Shown: positions 1-10,190, counted from the stretch's first letter. The stretch is DNA of 64,000 nucleotides from Deltaproteobacteria bacterium (GCA_016928025.1 JAFGLN010000014.1:1-64000); one strand, 5' to 3'. The notes: a model not told the origin generated them from the letters alone. A program made the numbers and translations.

Positions 1-917
1 ATCAGCATCGTGTTGATGATTTCCAGAAGACGGTCGCATTCCTCGATGGCGCTGGCTGCCATGGCCTCATAATCGGCCGGCGATTTCCCTGTCGTCAGGG
101 CGATTTCGGCCATGCCCCGGATCCGGGTCACCGGGCTCTTCAGGTCATGGGCGATGTCGTCCCCCATCTGCCGGATCTCGGCCACCAGCGACTGGATGCG
201 GTCCAGCATCTGATTGAGGGTCATAGCCAGCTGATCGATTTCGTCGCCCCGGTCCTTCACGGGGACCCGCATTTCGAGGGTACCGCCCGAGATGTTCCGG
301 GCGGTTCTGGTTATCGTCTCGACGCCCGACACGGCGCGGCGGGCCATGAACCAGCCGACGCCCGTTGCCAGGCCGATGAGCAGGGCCATCGTCGCCAGAA
401 AGATCTTCCGGAAGGCGTCCGTAATCCGCGTGTAGTTTTCCATGGACTGGCCGACCTGCAGGATGACGCCGGGGCCGATCATGGCGTAGAGAATGCGCAC
501 ATGGTCTTGGCGGGATGTCAGGACGGCCGTTTCGAGGACCCGGCCGGCGCCGCCGAGCAGTTTTTGAATCGCCTGTTTTTGGACGGGGATGTTCTCCCAG
601 TAGGCCATGTTGGACGAGGAGAAGGCCTGGCCTGTCGGGTAGAGAAGACGGAAAAAGACCTTCTTTTCCCCTGCCGCCCGGGCTTCAAAGAAGGCGAGTT
701 CCTCGACCGCCCCGATTCCGCGGTCGCTCAAAACCGTCGAAAACTGCCCGGCCTGGTTCAACAGATCCTGATCCGTTTTTTCCTGAACCACCGTCGTGAT
801 CAGTTTGTAAAATAAGAAAAAAGCAACGAAGGAGGAAAAAGCAAAGATGCCCGCGTACCACAGGGTCAGGCGGAAGGTCAGGCTATTCCGGAAGCGACCG
901 GGTTTCTTTAAGGACAT
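1..917 (-). CDS. Sensor histidine kinase (TM + HAMP + HisKA), truncated by the left window edge
   Basis: My reverse-strand translation from ATG at 917 gives MSLKKPGRFRNSLTFRLTLWYAGIFAFSSFVAFFLFYKLI...ETITRTARNISGGTLEMRVPVKDRGDEIDQLAMTLNQMLDRIQSLVAEIRQMGDDIAHDLKSPVTRIRGMAEIAL, with HAMP and an H-box (DIAHDLKSPVTRIRG). It overlaps the 3' end of the downstream-listed regulator gene by 35 nt. The ORF track lists only an antisense ORF here. Confidence 0.88.
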   Translation of the reverse strand, partial: MSLKKPGRFRNSLTFRLTLWYAGIFAFSSFVAFFLFYKLITTVVQEKTDQDLLNQAGQFSTVLSDRGIGAVEELAFFEARAAGEKKVFFRLLYPTGQAFSSSNMAYWENIPVQKQAIQKLLGGAGRVLETAVLTSRQDHVRILYAMIGPGVILQVGQSMENYTRITDAFRKIFLATMALLIGLATGVGWFMARRAVSGVETITRTARNISGGTLEMRVPVKDRGDEIDQLAMTLNQMLDRIQSLVAEIRQMGDDIAHDLKSPVTRIRGMAEIALTTGKSPADYEAMAASAIEECDRLLEIINTML

Positions 918-1578
918 ATCCCACTCCCCGAACGGTATGGATGAGTTTCTGGTCGGCGTTTTTGTCGATCTTGTCCCGCAAACGGCTGATTCTGGCCTCT
1001 ACGACATTGGTCTGGGGATCGAAATGGTAGTCCCACACATGCTCCATGATCATGGTCTTGGAAACGATTCGGCCGGCATTGCGCATCAGGTATTCAAGCA
1101 ACGAAAACTCACGGGGCTGCAGGTCGATATTCTTTCCGCTTCGTGTGACCTCCCGGGTTAAAAGATTGACGGACAGGTCTCCCACGATCAGCCGGGTCGG
1201 CTCGGTCGTGCCACTTGCCCTGCGGATCAGGGCCTGTATGCGGGCCAAAAGCTCGGAAAATGCAAAGGGCTTCGTCAGGTAGTCGTCCGCTCCGGTTTCC
1301 AGCCCCTTGACCCGGTCGTCCACCGATCCCTTGGCGCTCAGAACCAGGACGGGGATGTTCACCTTTTCGGCCCGCATCTCACTGATAAGCGCCAAGCCGT
1401 TCCTCCGAGGCAGCATGAGATCGATAATGGCCGCATCGTATGGTTCCGTCAGGGCCAGACGAAGACCTTCGTCACCGTCCAAGGCATGGTCCACGGCGTA
1501 GCCCGCGGCCCTCAGACCCTTGACGATAAAGGAAGCAATCTTGGCATCGTCCTCGACAATTAAAACTCGCATCGTCAA
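883..1578 (-). CDS. OmpR/PhoB-family DNA-binding response regulator
   Basis: MRVLIVEDDAKIASFIVKGLRAAGYAVDHA...DLMLPRRNGLALI...LSAKGSVDDRVKGLETGADDYLTKPF receiver, plus C-terminal winged helix (MRNAGRIVSKTMIMEHVWDYHFDPQTNVVEARISRLRDKID...IHTVRGVGYVL). Confidence 0.95.
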   Translation of the reverse strand: MTMRVLIVEDDAKIASFIVKGLRAAGYAVDHALDGDEGLRLALTEPYDAAIIDLMLPRRNGLALISEMRAEKVNIPVLVLSAKGSVDDRVKGLETGADDYLTKPFAFSELLARIQALIRRASGTTEPTRLIVGDLSVNLLTREVTRSGKNIDLQPREFSLLEYLMRNAGRIVSKTMIMEHVWDYHFDPQTNVVEARISRLRDKIDKNADQKLIHTVRGVGYVLKETRSLPE

Positions 1579-1919
1579 CCGGATTAAAAAATATCATGCC
1601 ATCGTGACGGACAAGCGACAATCAGATCTCCTGGACGGAAATCCCGCACCAGGCATATTGGGTTTTACCACCCTGAGCATCTCCGCAACATCACCGACAG
1701 CCACTGGAATAGCAAGCGTTTTTTGTTTTTATTCCGGCACTTTATAGCACAACCGGTCGGCGATAGCAACCAGCCGGACCAATGGCGACAACCACCTGTA
1801 TTATATTGCCGGCTTAAATGAGCTTTAAACGGCGCAGGAAACAGGGTATAAATCCCGGCAAAAATCGGCATGAATGATTTAAGAAAAGGACCCTGATCAT
1901 CATGAAACACAATAAAATT

Positions 1920-2096
1920 CTACTGAAGCATAGCGTGAATGCGTGACCGGTTCGGATCTTCAAGATGCAGATCGGCACCGGACGAGCGACCGATAATGAT
2001 ATCGTGGTGCAGCATGGCTTTTTCAATGATTTCATTCTCACGATTAACAACAACGGCATCCTGATTTTCGGGCGGTAGAGTTGAGTCTGTATTCAT
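1920..2096 (-). pseudogene. Truncated FHA-domain fragment (58 aa then TAG)
   Basis: Reverse-strand translation MNTDSTLPPENQDAVVVNRENEIIEKAMLHHDIIIGRSSGADLHLEDPNRSRIHAMLQ*. It contains an FHA-like GRSxxxDLxLxDPxxSRxHA signature but stops before the rest of the domain. Below the ORF-track length cutoff. Confidence 0.5.
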
Positions 2097-2115
2097 GACC
2101 TGTCTCTCTGTTTAT

Positions 2116-2146
2116 GCAGCTTCCGGAATGGACACCCGGAAGCTGC
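2116..2146. terminator. Stem-loop downstream of hcp
   Basis: GCAGCTTCCGG (2116-2126) pairs perfectly with CCGGAAGCTGC (2136-2146), 9 nt loop. No obvious T-run follows on the minus strand. Confidence 0.5.
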
Positions 2147-2174
2147 ACGTGATTTCCTTCTTTGTTAAAACAAA

Positions 2175-3812
2175 TTATTTACCGGCCATCATGGCGGCAA
2201 CATCTTCGCTGACCGCACCGATGGGCTTGATATCGAATTTTTCCACCAGCACCTTCGCCACGGCAGGCGACAAAAAGGCCGGCAGCGTCGGGCCCAGGCG
2301 GATTCCCTTGACGTTGAGATACAGCAGGGCCAGCAGTACGGCAACGGCCTTCTGCTCGTACCAGGCGATATCGAAAGAAATCGGCAGGTCATTAATATCT
2401 TTCAGGCCGAAGATGTCCTTGAGTTTCAGCGCGATTACCGCCAGCGAATAGGAGTCATTGCACTGTCCCGCATCCAGGACCCGGGGAATACCGCCGATAT
2501 CACCGAGAGGCAACTTGTTGTATCGGTACTTGGCGCATCCGGCGGTCAGAATCACCGTATCCTCGGGCAGGGTTTCGGCTACTTCGGTAAAGTAACTGCG
2601 AGCCTTCTGCCGCCCGTCACAGCCGGCCATGACGACAAAGCGTTTGATCGATCCGGATTTCACGGCGTCCACGACCTTGTCGGCAAGCGCCAGCACCTGA
2701 TGATGGGCAAATCCGCCGACGATCTTTCCGGATTCAATTTCCTTGGGCGGAGGACATGTTTTCGCCAGAGCGATGACATCCGAGAAATCCTTCTCGCCGC
2801 CTGAAGGTCTGTCAACGATATGTTTGGCTCCGGGATAGTTGACAATGCTGGTCGTAAACAGCCTGCTCAAATAGGTGTTGTCTTTTTTTATCGGAATCAG
2901 ACAATTGGTGGTCAGGATAATCGGACCGTTGAAGGTCTCAAAGTCCTCGTTCTGATGCCACCAGGAGGAGCCGTAATTGCCCACGAAATGGCCGTATTTC
3001 TTAAACGCCGGATAATAGTGGGCCGGAAGCATCTCGCCGTGCGTATATACATCCACGCCGGCGCCTTCCGTCTGTTTCAACAGTTCCTCCATATCCCTGA
3101 GATCATGGCCGGAAATCAGGATACCGGGGTTGTTGCGCACGCCGAGATTGACTTCCGTAATTTCCGGATTCCCGTAGGTTTTGGTATTGGCTTCATCCAG
3201 AAGCGCCATGGTGGTCACAGCTGACTCACCGGCTTTCATGACCATGGCGATCATTGCCTCCGCGGAAAGATCTTTTGTGGTGGATGCCAGCGCTTCCATG
3301 ATGAAGGCGTAGACATCATCTTTTTCATAGCCCAAAACGGCGGCATGTTCCGCGTAGGCAGCAATGCCCTTGAGGCCAAAAATGAGCAGGGATCGCAGGG
3401 ACGTTACGTCCTCATTTGAGGCGGCATTGATGCGCACTTCATCCGACATGGCCTTGGCCATAATCTCTTCTCTATTCTTCGGGGCCCATGTGACGCAGTC
3501 CGGCTGTGCGCCCGACAGGGAGGAAGCCGCCTTTGCTTTGACCTCGTCGCGGATTTTCAGTCCTTCTTCAATCTTATCTATAATGCGACCGTCGTCCCAG
3601 GCTACATTGGTAATGGTGGTGAAAAGCGCCTCACAAACGTAACGCCCTGCCTTTTGATCCACCGCATCTAATTTTTCAGCTGCGATCGCAATCCCCTTGC
3701 ACACATAAATGAGAAGATCCTGAAGGGCCGCTGTTTCCTCGGGCTTGCCGCAAACGCCTTTTACCGTACATCCCTGATTATTAACCGTTTCCTGACACTG
3801 ATAACAAAACAT
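2175..3812 (-). CDS. hcp: Hydroxylamine reductase / hybrid cluster protein
   Basis: [41 protein letters not shown]-terminal cysteine motif, and full-length Hcp features ([53 protein letters not shown]). Confidence 0.97.
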   Translation of the reverse strand: MFCYQCQETVNNQGCTVKGVCGKPEETAALQDLLIYVCKGIAIAAEKLDAVDQKAGRYVCEALFTTITNVAWDDGRIIDKIEEGLKIRDEVKAKAASSLSGAQPDCVTWAPKNREEIMAKAMSDEVRINAASNEDVTSLRSLLIFGLKGIAAYAEHAAVLGYEKDDVYAFIMEALASTTKDLSAEAMIAMVMKAGESAVTTMALLDEANTKTYGNPEITEVNLGVRNNPGILISGHDLRDMEELLKQTEGAGVDVYTHGEMLPAHYYPAFKKYGHFVGNYGSSWWHQNEDFETFNGPIILTTNCLIPIKKDNTYLSRLFTTSIVNYPGAKHIVDRPSGGEKDFSDVIALAKTCPPPKEIESGKIVGGFAHHQVLALADKVVDAVKSGSIKRFVVMAGCDGRQKARSYFTEVAETLPEDTVILTAGCAKYRYNKLPLGDIGGIPRVLDAGQCNDSYSLAVIALKLKDIFGLKDINDLPISFDIAWYEQKAVAVLLALLYLNVKGIRLGPTLPAFLSPAVAKVLVEKFDIKPIGAVSEDVAAMMAGK

Positions 3813-3882
3813 ATCTGACCTCCTGTGAAAGATTATTCGTTCTTTTTATTGATGATTATAGTCAAAAAACTAACGCGCTTCC

Positions 3883-3896
3883 TTGACTTATGTTAA
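3883..3896. promoter_or_regulatory. Candidate Crp/Fnr-family operator in the hcp / regulator intergenic region
   Basis: TTGACttatGTTAA near-palindrome between the divergent hcp and Crp/Fnr regulator genes. Confidence 0.4.
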
Positions 3897-3931
3897 GAAA
3901 ACGATATATTTTTCTCCGAGGGATATAAGCC

Positions 3932-4621
3932 ATGAAAAAAGCGCGGGATATTCTAATCAGAAGCCAGCTGTTCGGTGGATTGTCTAAAGAGCATATCACG
4001 GAAATCGAAAAAATTGCAGTCGGTAAACATTACAATAAAGGCGATATCATTTTTTATGATGGCGACGAAGGTGTTGGCTTTTATCTGGTTGCCGCCGGTA
4101 GCATCAGTGTTTACAAACTTTCGCCCGACGGCAAAGAACAGATTTTCCATATCGTGAAAGAAGGCGAAACCATTGGTGCGGTGCCCGTATTTTCCGGTAA
4201 ATCATTTCCCGCCAATGCCCGGGCGCTCTCCCAGACACACCTTCTATTTTTCGACCGGAAAAAATTTATCGAGCTCATCACCGGCAAACCGGATCTCACG
4301 ATGAATATTCTGGCGCTGCTTTCTGCGCGGCTTCGGGAATTTACTATCCAAGTGGAAAACCTGTCGCTTAAGGAAATACCCGGCCGCCTGGCTTCTTATC
4401 TTCTCTATCTTTCGCAAGAGCAGGGCAACAAAGATTTAATCAAACTGAATATCTCGAAAGTGCAGCTCGCCAACCTGCTGGGCACGGGACCGGAATCCCT
4501 TTCCCGCGCCTTCGGTAACATGAAGAACAAAAAACTTATCGAGGAAAAAGGCGCCGACATCAGACTGATTAACCGTGATCTGCTGGAAGAACTTGCCGAA
4601 AGGGGTAAAGACTCCCGATAA
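3932..4621 (+). CDS. Crp/Fnr-family transcriptional regulator (HcpR-like by context)
   Basis: Cyclic-nucleotide-binding-like domain (GDIIFYDGDEGVGFYLVAAGSISVYKLSPDGKEQIFHIVKEGETIGAVPVFSG) and C-terminal HTH (VQLANLLGTGPESLSRAFGNMKNKKLIEE). Divergent from hcp. Confidence 0.9.
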   Translation: MKKARDILIRSQLFGGLSKEHITEIEKIAVGKHYNKGDIIFYDGDEGVGFYLVAAGSISVYKLSPDGKEQIFHIVKEGETIGAVPVFSGKSFPANARALSQTHLLFFDRKKFIELITGKPDLTMNILALLSARLREFTIQVENLSLKEIPGRLASYLLYLSQEQGNKDLIKLNISKVQLANLLGTGPESLSRAFGNMKNKKLIEEKGADIRLINRDLLEELAERGKDSR

Positions 4622-4744
4622 AAAAGTAAATTTTAATTCGTAAATTCTCCATGGGCAGCTCATGATTTAAAGCGTATCTGATAAGCCAATTGCAGCTGTA
4701 TGAGCAACGTTTCTTATCCGTCGGCTACCCCCTTTTCTGAAAAA

Positions 4745-5050
4745 CCGAAGTTCCCGGCTCGTTAAATCTCCCAAATTGCATTTCACCGACAGCGGATTGG
4801 CAGACCATTTGGTGGGTATTAATTCCATTAAACCGGGCTATGACGATCTGCTCCGTGGAGCCCTTTTTGAGCCGTTCGTCGGTCAAAATCTTGCGGCGCT
4901 CTTGGAATCCCAATCCAGTCAGATGTATTTTCGAAAATAAAACGCGACCGCACCAATAATGATTTTAATATCGAGTTCCGATTTTCTAATTTCCATAAAA
5001 ATTCACCCAGATTGTCGCAAGTCGTCGTGTAAAAGATCATGCTAAAGAAT
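4745..5050 (+). pseudogene. Remnant of an AAA/DUF4143-family ATPase C-terminus
   Basis: + strand translation KLHFTDSGLADHLVGINSIKPGYDDLLRGALFEPFVGQNLAALLESQSSQMYFRK resembles the DUF4143 signature (K.YFTD.GLA..LLGI...RG.LFE.FV...L). No start codon in frame, and it breaks into stops or frameshifts. Confidence 0.5.
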
Positions 5051-5315
5051 TTTCGATATCCATTTACATAAAAGAAAAAAGGCGGCAGGTGCTCATTATC
5101 AACCGTTGGACGATCGGAAAAGCTGTGTTGATTTAATATATTGTAAAACGTTGTTGGTTTGTCTTCCATCATTTCCAGTGTTTTTGCTTCCAACCGACAA
5201 ATGAGCGGCGCGCAATGTATCGATCATGAGTGCCGACTTGTTCCGAGTCCTACCCCACACCTAATGAATTGAGTGTTCATTGCAGAAGATTTGGGATTGA
5301 CGGGAATAATTTATA

Positions 5316-5337
5316 GTATTACTATTACCGGTATTAC
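5316..5337 (+). promoter_or_regulatory. Candidate autoregulatory operator of the toxin-antitoxin pair
   Basis: Three TATTAC repeats (5317-5322, 5323-5328, 5332-5337) with an embedded palindrome TACCGGTA (5326-5333), immediately upstream of the antitoxin ORF. Confidence 0.4.
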
Positions 5338-5357
5338 AGATAACCGGAGGTTGAACA

Positions 5358-5585
5358 ATGAGAGTTACAACAAAAGGACAAGTCACAATTCCACAGGAAA
5401 TTCGTGAAAAATTCCAAATAACCCCTGCCGTTGAAATCGATTTTATAGAGGAAGAAGACCGGATTTATCTGGTAAAACGGAAAGGGCGGACGAAAAATAC
5501 CAGAAAGTTCAATAAGTTAAGAGGAATAGCCAACGTCAACATGACGACTGATGAAATCATGACTCTCACGAGGGGGGGCAAATGA
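5358..5585 (+). CDS. AbrB/MazE/SpoVT-family antitoxin
   Basis: MRVTTKGQVTIPQEIREKFQITPAVEIDFIEEEDRIYLVKR, typical swapped-hairpin AbrB N-terminus. 4 nt ATGA overlap with the PIN ORF. Confidence 0.92.
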   Translation: MRVTTKGQVTIPQEIREKFQITPAVEIDFIEEEDRIYLVKRKGRTKNTRKFNKLRGIANVNMTTDEIMTLTRGGK

Positions 5586-5986
5586 AAGGAATTCTTGTTG
5601 ATTCAAATGTCATTCTGGATGTTTTTCTCGATGATTTGAAATGGGCTGATTGGTCCGAAACCAAATTGGATGAATATAGCGGTTTTACAACATTGTATAT
5701 CAATTCTATTATTTATTCCGAGATATCCGTTGGATTTGACTTAATAGAGGATTTGGAATCGGCAATCGACCATGCCGGTTTCCAATTTCTGGAAATCCCC
5801 AAAGAAGCACTTTTTCTGGCCGGGAAAGTCTACCTTGAATACAAAAGAAGAAAAGGGACGAAAAGAACCCCATTGCCTGATTTTTTTATTGGCGCGCAAG
5901 CGGCGGTATTAAAGCTGGACTTATTGACGAGAGATGTTTCACGATATCAAACATATTTTCCAACGGTCCAATTAATAGCACCGTAG
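5582..5986 (+). CDS. vapC: PIN-domain ribonuclease toxin (VapC-like)
   Basis: ILVDSNVILDVFLDD N-terminal acidic motif, E in INSIIYSEISVGF, and PDFFIGAQAAVLKLDLLTRDVSRYQTYFPTVQLIAP C-terminus. Confidence 0.9.
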   Translation: MKGILVDSNVILDVFLDDLKWADWSETKLDEYSGFTTLYINSIIYSEISVGFDLIEDLESAIDHAGFQFLEIPKEALFLAGKVYLEYKRRKGTKRTPLPDFFIGAQAAVLKLDLLTRDVSRYQTYFPTVQLIAP

Positions 5987-6337
5987 CTTTAAAGTTTCGC
6001 GGGGTGTGGGAGAAGGTGACGCTGTTGACTGATGAACTTATTCTGGGACAAGCGAAAAACTTTGTCAATTTAACATATTTTAGAAAGAGAACGTAAATCA
6101 TTTTACGATGTCTTCATATTCCTTTCTATTGCTTTGCTTCTTTAGTTCTGAAAAATAAATTGTGTGGTCCTTCCTTGCATTCCAAACATTTGATTGAAGC
6201 CATGGCCCCGCCGCCTGCCATAGGGATCAACAGACAGGGTTGCCGAACCATGGGGCCTCAAGCTGATGACATATTAGCTTGACACACCCTGCAAGGGTAG
6301 CCTATATTTTCTTAAATACCGAACAAAGGAGCAGGAT

Positions 6338-9097
6338 ATGAGCCCAACGGTTGTATTTAACAATCAGGAGCAGCCAAAAACACCGATGCAGGGCGGCAAA
6401 GGCATGATTATATTCATCATTGTCTTTATTTTAATGCTTTTTTCGTGGCAGATCATTAACCTGGTTACGAACTGGTACTGGTTTCAGGAGGTCGGGTATC
6501 AAACGGTTTTCTCCGTCAGTCTCTTGGCCAAAATAAAGACGGGCCTCCTTTTCGGCATTGGCTTTATCATCATCTTCTTCGGCAACCTCTATCTGGCCGG
6601 CCGCCTGTCAACCCGTACACGACCTCTCGATCTGGGCACGGCCATCCCTGTTACGCCGTTGGAGATCGATCAGCGTTCCCTCAATAACCTGATCATTTCG
6701 AGCACCCTGGTATTTGGATTCTTCTCTGCCATGCAGGGCGCCGCGCACTGGGCGGACCTGCTGCGCTTTACAAATTCGACGCCCTTTGGTCTCGCCGATC
6801 CCCTTCTGGATAAGGACGTTGGTTTTTATGTATTTTCGCTTCCCTTTTTGCTCTATGTCTATGCCTGGACCATGACGGTCATTGTCATTTCGACGGTCGC
6901 CGTAGGATTGATTTACTTTCTGCGCCGGTCATTTATCTTTATTCCGCCCAAGACCGTCTACTTTTCGCCGGCTGCCAAAACACACTTATTGATTCTCGGG
7001 GCCATCATCTGTTTTTTACTGATTTTCGGCTACTGGCTTGATTTAAACGAACTTCTCTTCGCGAAGCGAGGCGTTGTTTTCGGCCCCGGATATACGGAGG
7101 TAACGACACAGGTCTGGATTCTCAAGTTTTTAATGGGGTTATCGGCCCTGGCCGGAATAGGCGTTTTATCCTTTATCTTCCTGAAAAACTGGCGGATTCC
7201 CGTTGCCGTCCTTCTCCTTCTGGTCGTGGTCGTTTTCCTCGGCCGGGGTGTCTATCCCGCTTTTGTTCAGCGGTTCAAAGTCATCCCCAATGAGATTGTT
7301 TTGGAAAAACCCTATCTCGAACGAAATATTAAATATACGCGCATCGCCTATAAACTGCATGATATCGAAGACCGGGAATTTCCGGTGGAGGACGATCTGA
7401 CGATCGAGGGTATCCGCCGCAACGATCCGACGGTTAAAAATATCCGTCTTTGGGACCACGCACCGTTGCTCTGGACCTACGGTCAGCTCCAGGAAATCCG
7501 CACGTATTACAAATTTACCGATGTGGATAACGACCGTTATAACATCAAAGGAGAGATTCGCCAGGTAATGCTTTCACCGCGAGAACTTTCCTATCCGTCC
7601 CTGCCTGCCCGAACCTGGGTCAACGAACACCTGATTTATACCCACGGTTACGGCGCCGTCATGGGGCCCGTGAATCGCATCTCGCCCGAAGGTCTGCCCG
7701 AATTTTTCATTCAGGATATTCCGCCGATCTCATCCACAGAAATCAAGGTGACCCGCCCGGAAATCTATTACGGCGAAACCTCCAACGACTATGTTTTCGT
7801 CAAGACCAAACGGCCCGAATTCGATTATCCTGTGGGCGATCAGAACGTCTATTCGCGCTACGAGGGCAAGGGGGGCGTTCCGTTGTCCTTTTTCCGAAAA
7901 GTTCTTTTTGCCGCCCGATTCGGCGCTTTTACCATTCTGCTGTCCAACGATATCACCAGCGAAAGCAAGGTGATGTATTACCGGACGATCAAAGAACGGG
8001 TTTCTCAAATAGCGCCCTTTATCCGTCTGGACGCTGACCCTTATCTTGTTGTTTCAAAGGAAGGCAGGTTGCTGTGGATCCTGGATGGTTATACCGTCAC
8101 CGAGCGGTTCCCCTATTCCGAACCGATCCCGAAAATGGGCAACTATATCCGCAATGCGTTGAAGGCCGTCGTCGATGCTTACGATGGCTCTGTTGATCTT
8201 TACATCAGTGACGCCGACGATCCGATCATGAAGACCTACGCCAAGATTTTTCCCGGCGTCTTTAAAAATCTGGACCAAATGCCTGAAGAAATCCAGAGCC
8301 ATCTTCGTTATCCCGTCGGCATGATGTCGATTCAGGCCCATATGTACCGGGCATATCATATGGAGGACCCGCAGGTTTTTTATAACAAGGAAGACCTGTG
8401 GTCGATCCCGATCAAGTCCATGCAGGGTGGTGAAGGAGAGATGGAGCCCTACTACACCATCATGAGATTGCCGAATGAAAAGAAGGAAGAATTTATTCTC
8501 CTGCTTCCGTTCACCCCCCGCAATAAAGACAACATGTCGGCCTGGATGGGTGCCCGCTGTGATGCACCCAACTACGGCAAGGTCATTGTCTACAAATTTC
8601 CCAAAAAGAAACTGATCTATGGACCGAGGCAGATCGAGGCGCGCATCGATCAGGATACGGAAATCTCGCAGCAGATTTCGCTCTGGAACCAGAGCGGCTC
8701 CCAGGTGATTAGGGGAAGCCTCCTGGCCATTCCCATCGAACGATCGATCCTCTATGTCGAGCCGCTCTATCTGGCGGCGGAAAGAGGGCAGCTCCCGGAA
8801 TTGAAGCGGGTCATTGTCGGCTATGCCAATACCATTGCCATGGAGGAAAACCTGGAGCTTTCACTGCAGAGGATTTTCGGCGGTGCGTTGATCAAATCGA
8901 AGGAAACAGGAAAGCCTGTTTCAGAACGTGCCGTTGTCGAAAAAGAGAAGACTTATCGGAACCTCGCCATTGACGCCCTTTCTCATTATCGAAAAGCCCA
9001 GGAGGCATTGCGAAAAGGAAATTGGAGCGGCTACGGCGAAGAAATGAAGATTGTCGAAAATATCCTTCAGGATTTGGAAAAGAAAAATCAGCCATAG
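6338..9097 (+). CDS. UPF0182 (COG1615) family membrane protein
   Basis: 919 aa. Multiple N-terminal TMs (WYWFQEVGYQTVFSVSLLAKI...) and a long extracytoplasmic region (RTWVNEHLIYTHGYGAVMGPVNRISPEGLPEFFIQDIPP) characteristic of UPF0182. Confidence 0.9.
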   Translation: MSPTVVFNNQEQPKTPMQGGKGMIIFIIVFILMLFSWQIINLVTNWYWFQEVGYQTVFSVSLLAKIKTGLLFGIGFIIIFFGNLYLAGRLSTRTRPLDLGTAIPVTPLEIDQRSLNNLIISSTLVFGFFSAMQGAAHWADLLRFTNSTPFGLADPLLDKDVGFYVFSLPFLLYVYAWTMTVIVISTVAVGLIYFLRRSFIFIPPKTVYFSPAAKTHLLILGAIICFLLIFGYWLDLNELLFAKRGVVFGPGYTEVTTQVWILKFLMGLSALAGIGVLSFIFLKNWRIPVAVLLLLVVVVFLGRGVYPAFVQRFKVIPNEIVLEKPYLERNIKYTRIAYKLHDIEDREFPVEDDLTIEGIRRNDPTVKNIRLWDHAPLLWTYGQLQEIRTYYKFTDVDNDRYNIKGEIRQVMLSPRELSYPSLPARTWVNEHLIYTHGYGAVMGPVNRISPEGLPEFFIQDIPPISSTEIKVTRPEIYYGETSNDYVFVKTKRPEFDYPVGDQNVYSRYEGKGGVPLSFFRKVLFAARFGAFTILLSNDITSESKVMYYRTIKERVSQIAPFIRLDADPYLVVSKEGRLLWILDGYTVTERFPYSEPIPKMGNYIRNALKAVVDAYDGSVDLYISDADDPIMKTYAKIFPGVFKNLDQMPEEIQSHLRYPVGMMSIQAHMYRAYHMEDPQVFYNKEDLWSIPIKSMQGGEGEMEPYYTIMRLPNEKKEEFILLLPFTPRNKDNMSAWMGARCDAPNYGKVIVYKFPKKKLIYGPRQIEARIDQDTEISQQISLWNQSGSQVIRGSLLAIPIERSILYVEPLYLAAERGQLPELKRVIVGYANTIAMEENLELSLQRIFGGALIKSKETGKPVSERAVVEKEKTYRNLAIDALSHYRKAQEALRKGNWSGYGEEMKIVENILQDLEKKNQP

Positions 9098-9115
9098 GAC
9101 CTCATTCAATTTTAG

Positions 9116-9134
9116 GACAGGCGTCGCGCCTGTC
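9116..9134. repeat. Intergenic hairpin
   Basis: GACAGGCG-tcg-CGCCTGTC perfect inverted repeat between the UPF0182 gene and the hydrolase gene. Confidence 0.5.
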
Positions 9135-9156
9135 GGAGCAGAAGGGAGAACAGTTA

Positions 9157-10035
9157 ATGGAACCGAAATGGACGCATGGTTTTGCTGAAACAAATGGAAT
9201 TCGAATGCATTATGTTGAACAGGGTCAAGGATTTCCCATCCTGTTTATGCACGGTTTCCCGGAGTTGTGGTATTCGTGGCGCAATCAAATTCCCGCCCTG
9301 GCCGATGCGGGCTTCCGCGCCATTGCTCCGGATCTTCGCGGCTATGGAGAAACGGATAAACCCGTTGGTATTGAACTTTACGATATCCATCATCTGATCG
9401 GCGATATGACCGGCCTGCTCGATGCTCTGGGCGAAAAAAAGGCTGTCATCGTGGGGCACGATTGGGGTGGCGTTATCGTTTGGCAGATGGCATTAATGGC
9501 ACCGGAACGGGTAGAAAAAGTGATTTCACTCAACACGCCTTTTCAGGGGAGAAGCGAGATAAAGCCGACGGACGCCTATAAGAAAATGGGTGACGGGCGC
9601 TTTAATTACGTTCTCCACTTTCAGGAACCGGGGCTTGCCGAATCGGAAATCGAGCCCAATGTCGACAAGTGGCTGAGATCAACCATGCGCAGGATTGCCA
9701 AAGATCAAAGCTTCATTACCGATGACATGATCAAAATCTATGCTGATGCGTACAAAAAAGGCGGGATGACCGGTCCCATCAACTATTACCGCAATGCTGA
9801 CCGAAACTGGGAGACCACGGCCCACCTGGCGGGCAAAAAAGTGACCATGCCCGCGCTTATGGTCGGTGCCGAAAATGATCCCATCCTCCTACCGCGATTG
9901 ATGGACGGCATGGAGCGCCATATCCCCAATCTAACCAAACGCCTGATCAAGGACTGCGGACACTGGACGCAAATGGAGCGACCCGATGAAGTGAACCGAA
10001 TCCTTATTGAGTATCTATCTGATTTAAAAAAGTAA
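9157..10035 (+). CDS. Alpha/beta hydrolase (epoxide-hydrolase-like)
   Basis: MHGFPELWYSWRNQIPALADAGFRAIAPDLRGYGETDKP; nucleophile motif VGHDWGGVIVW; C-terminal His region CGHWTQMERPDEVN. Start chosen at ATG 9157 rather than the track start 9022. Confidence 0.92.
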   Translation: MEPKWTHGFAETNGIRMHYVEQGQGFPILFMHGFPELWYSWRNQIPALADAGFRAIAPDLRGYGETDKPVGIELYDIHHLIGDMTGLLDALGEKKAVIVGHDWGGVIVWQMALMAPERVEKVISLNTPFQGRSEIKPTDAYKKMGDGRFNYVLHFQEPGLAESEIEPNVDKWLRSTMRRIAKDQSFITDDMIKIYADAYKKGGMTGPINYYRNADRNWETTAHLAGKKVTMPALMVGAENDPILLPRLMDGMERHIPNLTKRLIKDCGHWTQMERPDEVNRILIEYLSDLKK

Positions 10036-10190
10036 GGGGACTATTTAAAAACATCAATGAATCCAAATCCTCGTTGCTGCCGGGGCGTAATGAGGCATGA
10101 CAATCGCGCAAGGAGTGACAGGTAACAGGCAAAGAGAAAGGATTAACATTATAAAATCACGATTTTCACAGTAAATCCGGGAGGAAATGA

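Noticed and set aside
147-815. 222 aa + strand ORF at the left edge
   Set aside because: Antisense to the truncated histidine kinase, whose reverse translation has HAMP and HisKA motifs.
4828-5193. 121 aa minus-strand ORF
   Set aside because: Overlaps the DUF4143-like remnant on the opposite strand and has no recognizable features.
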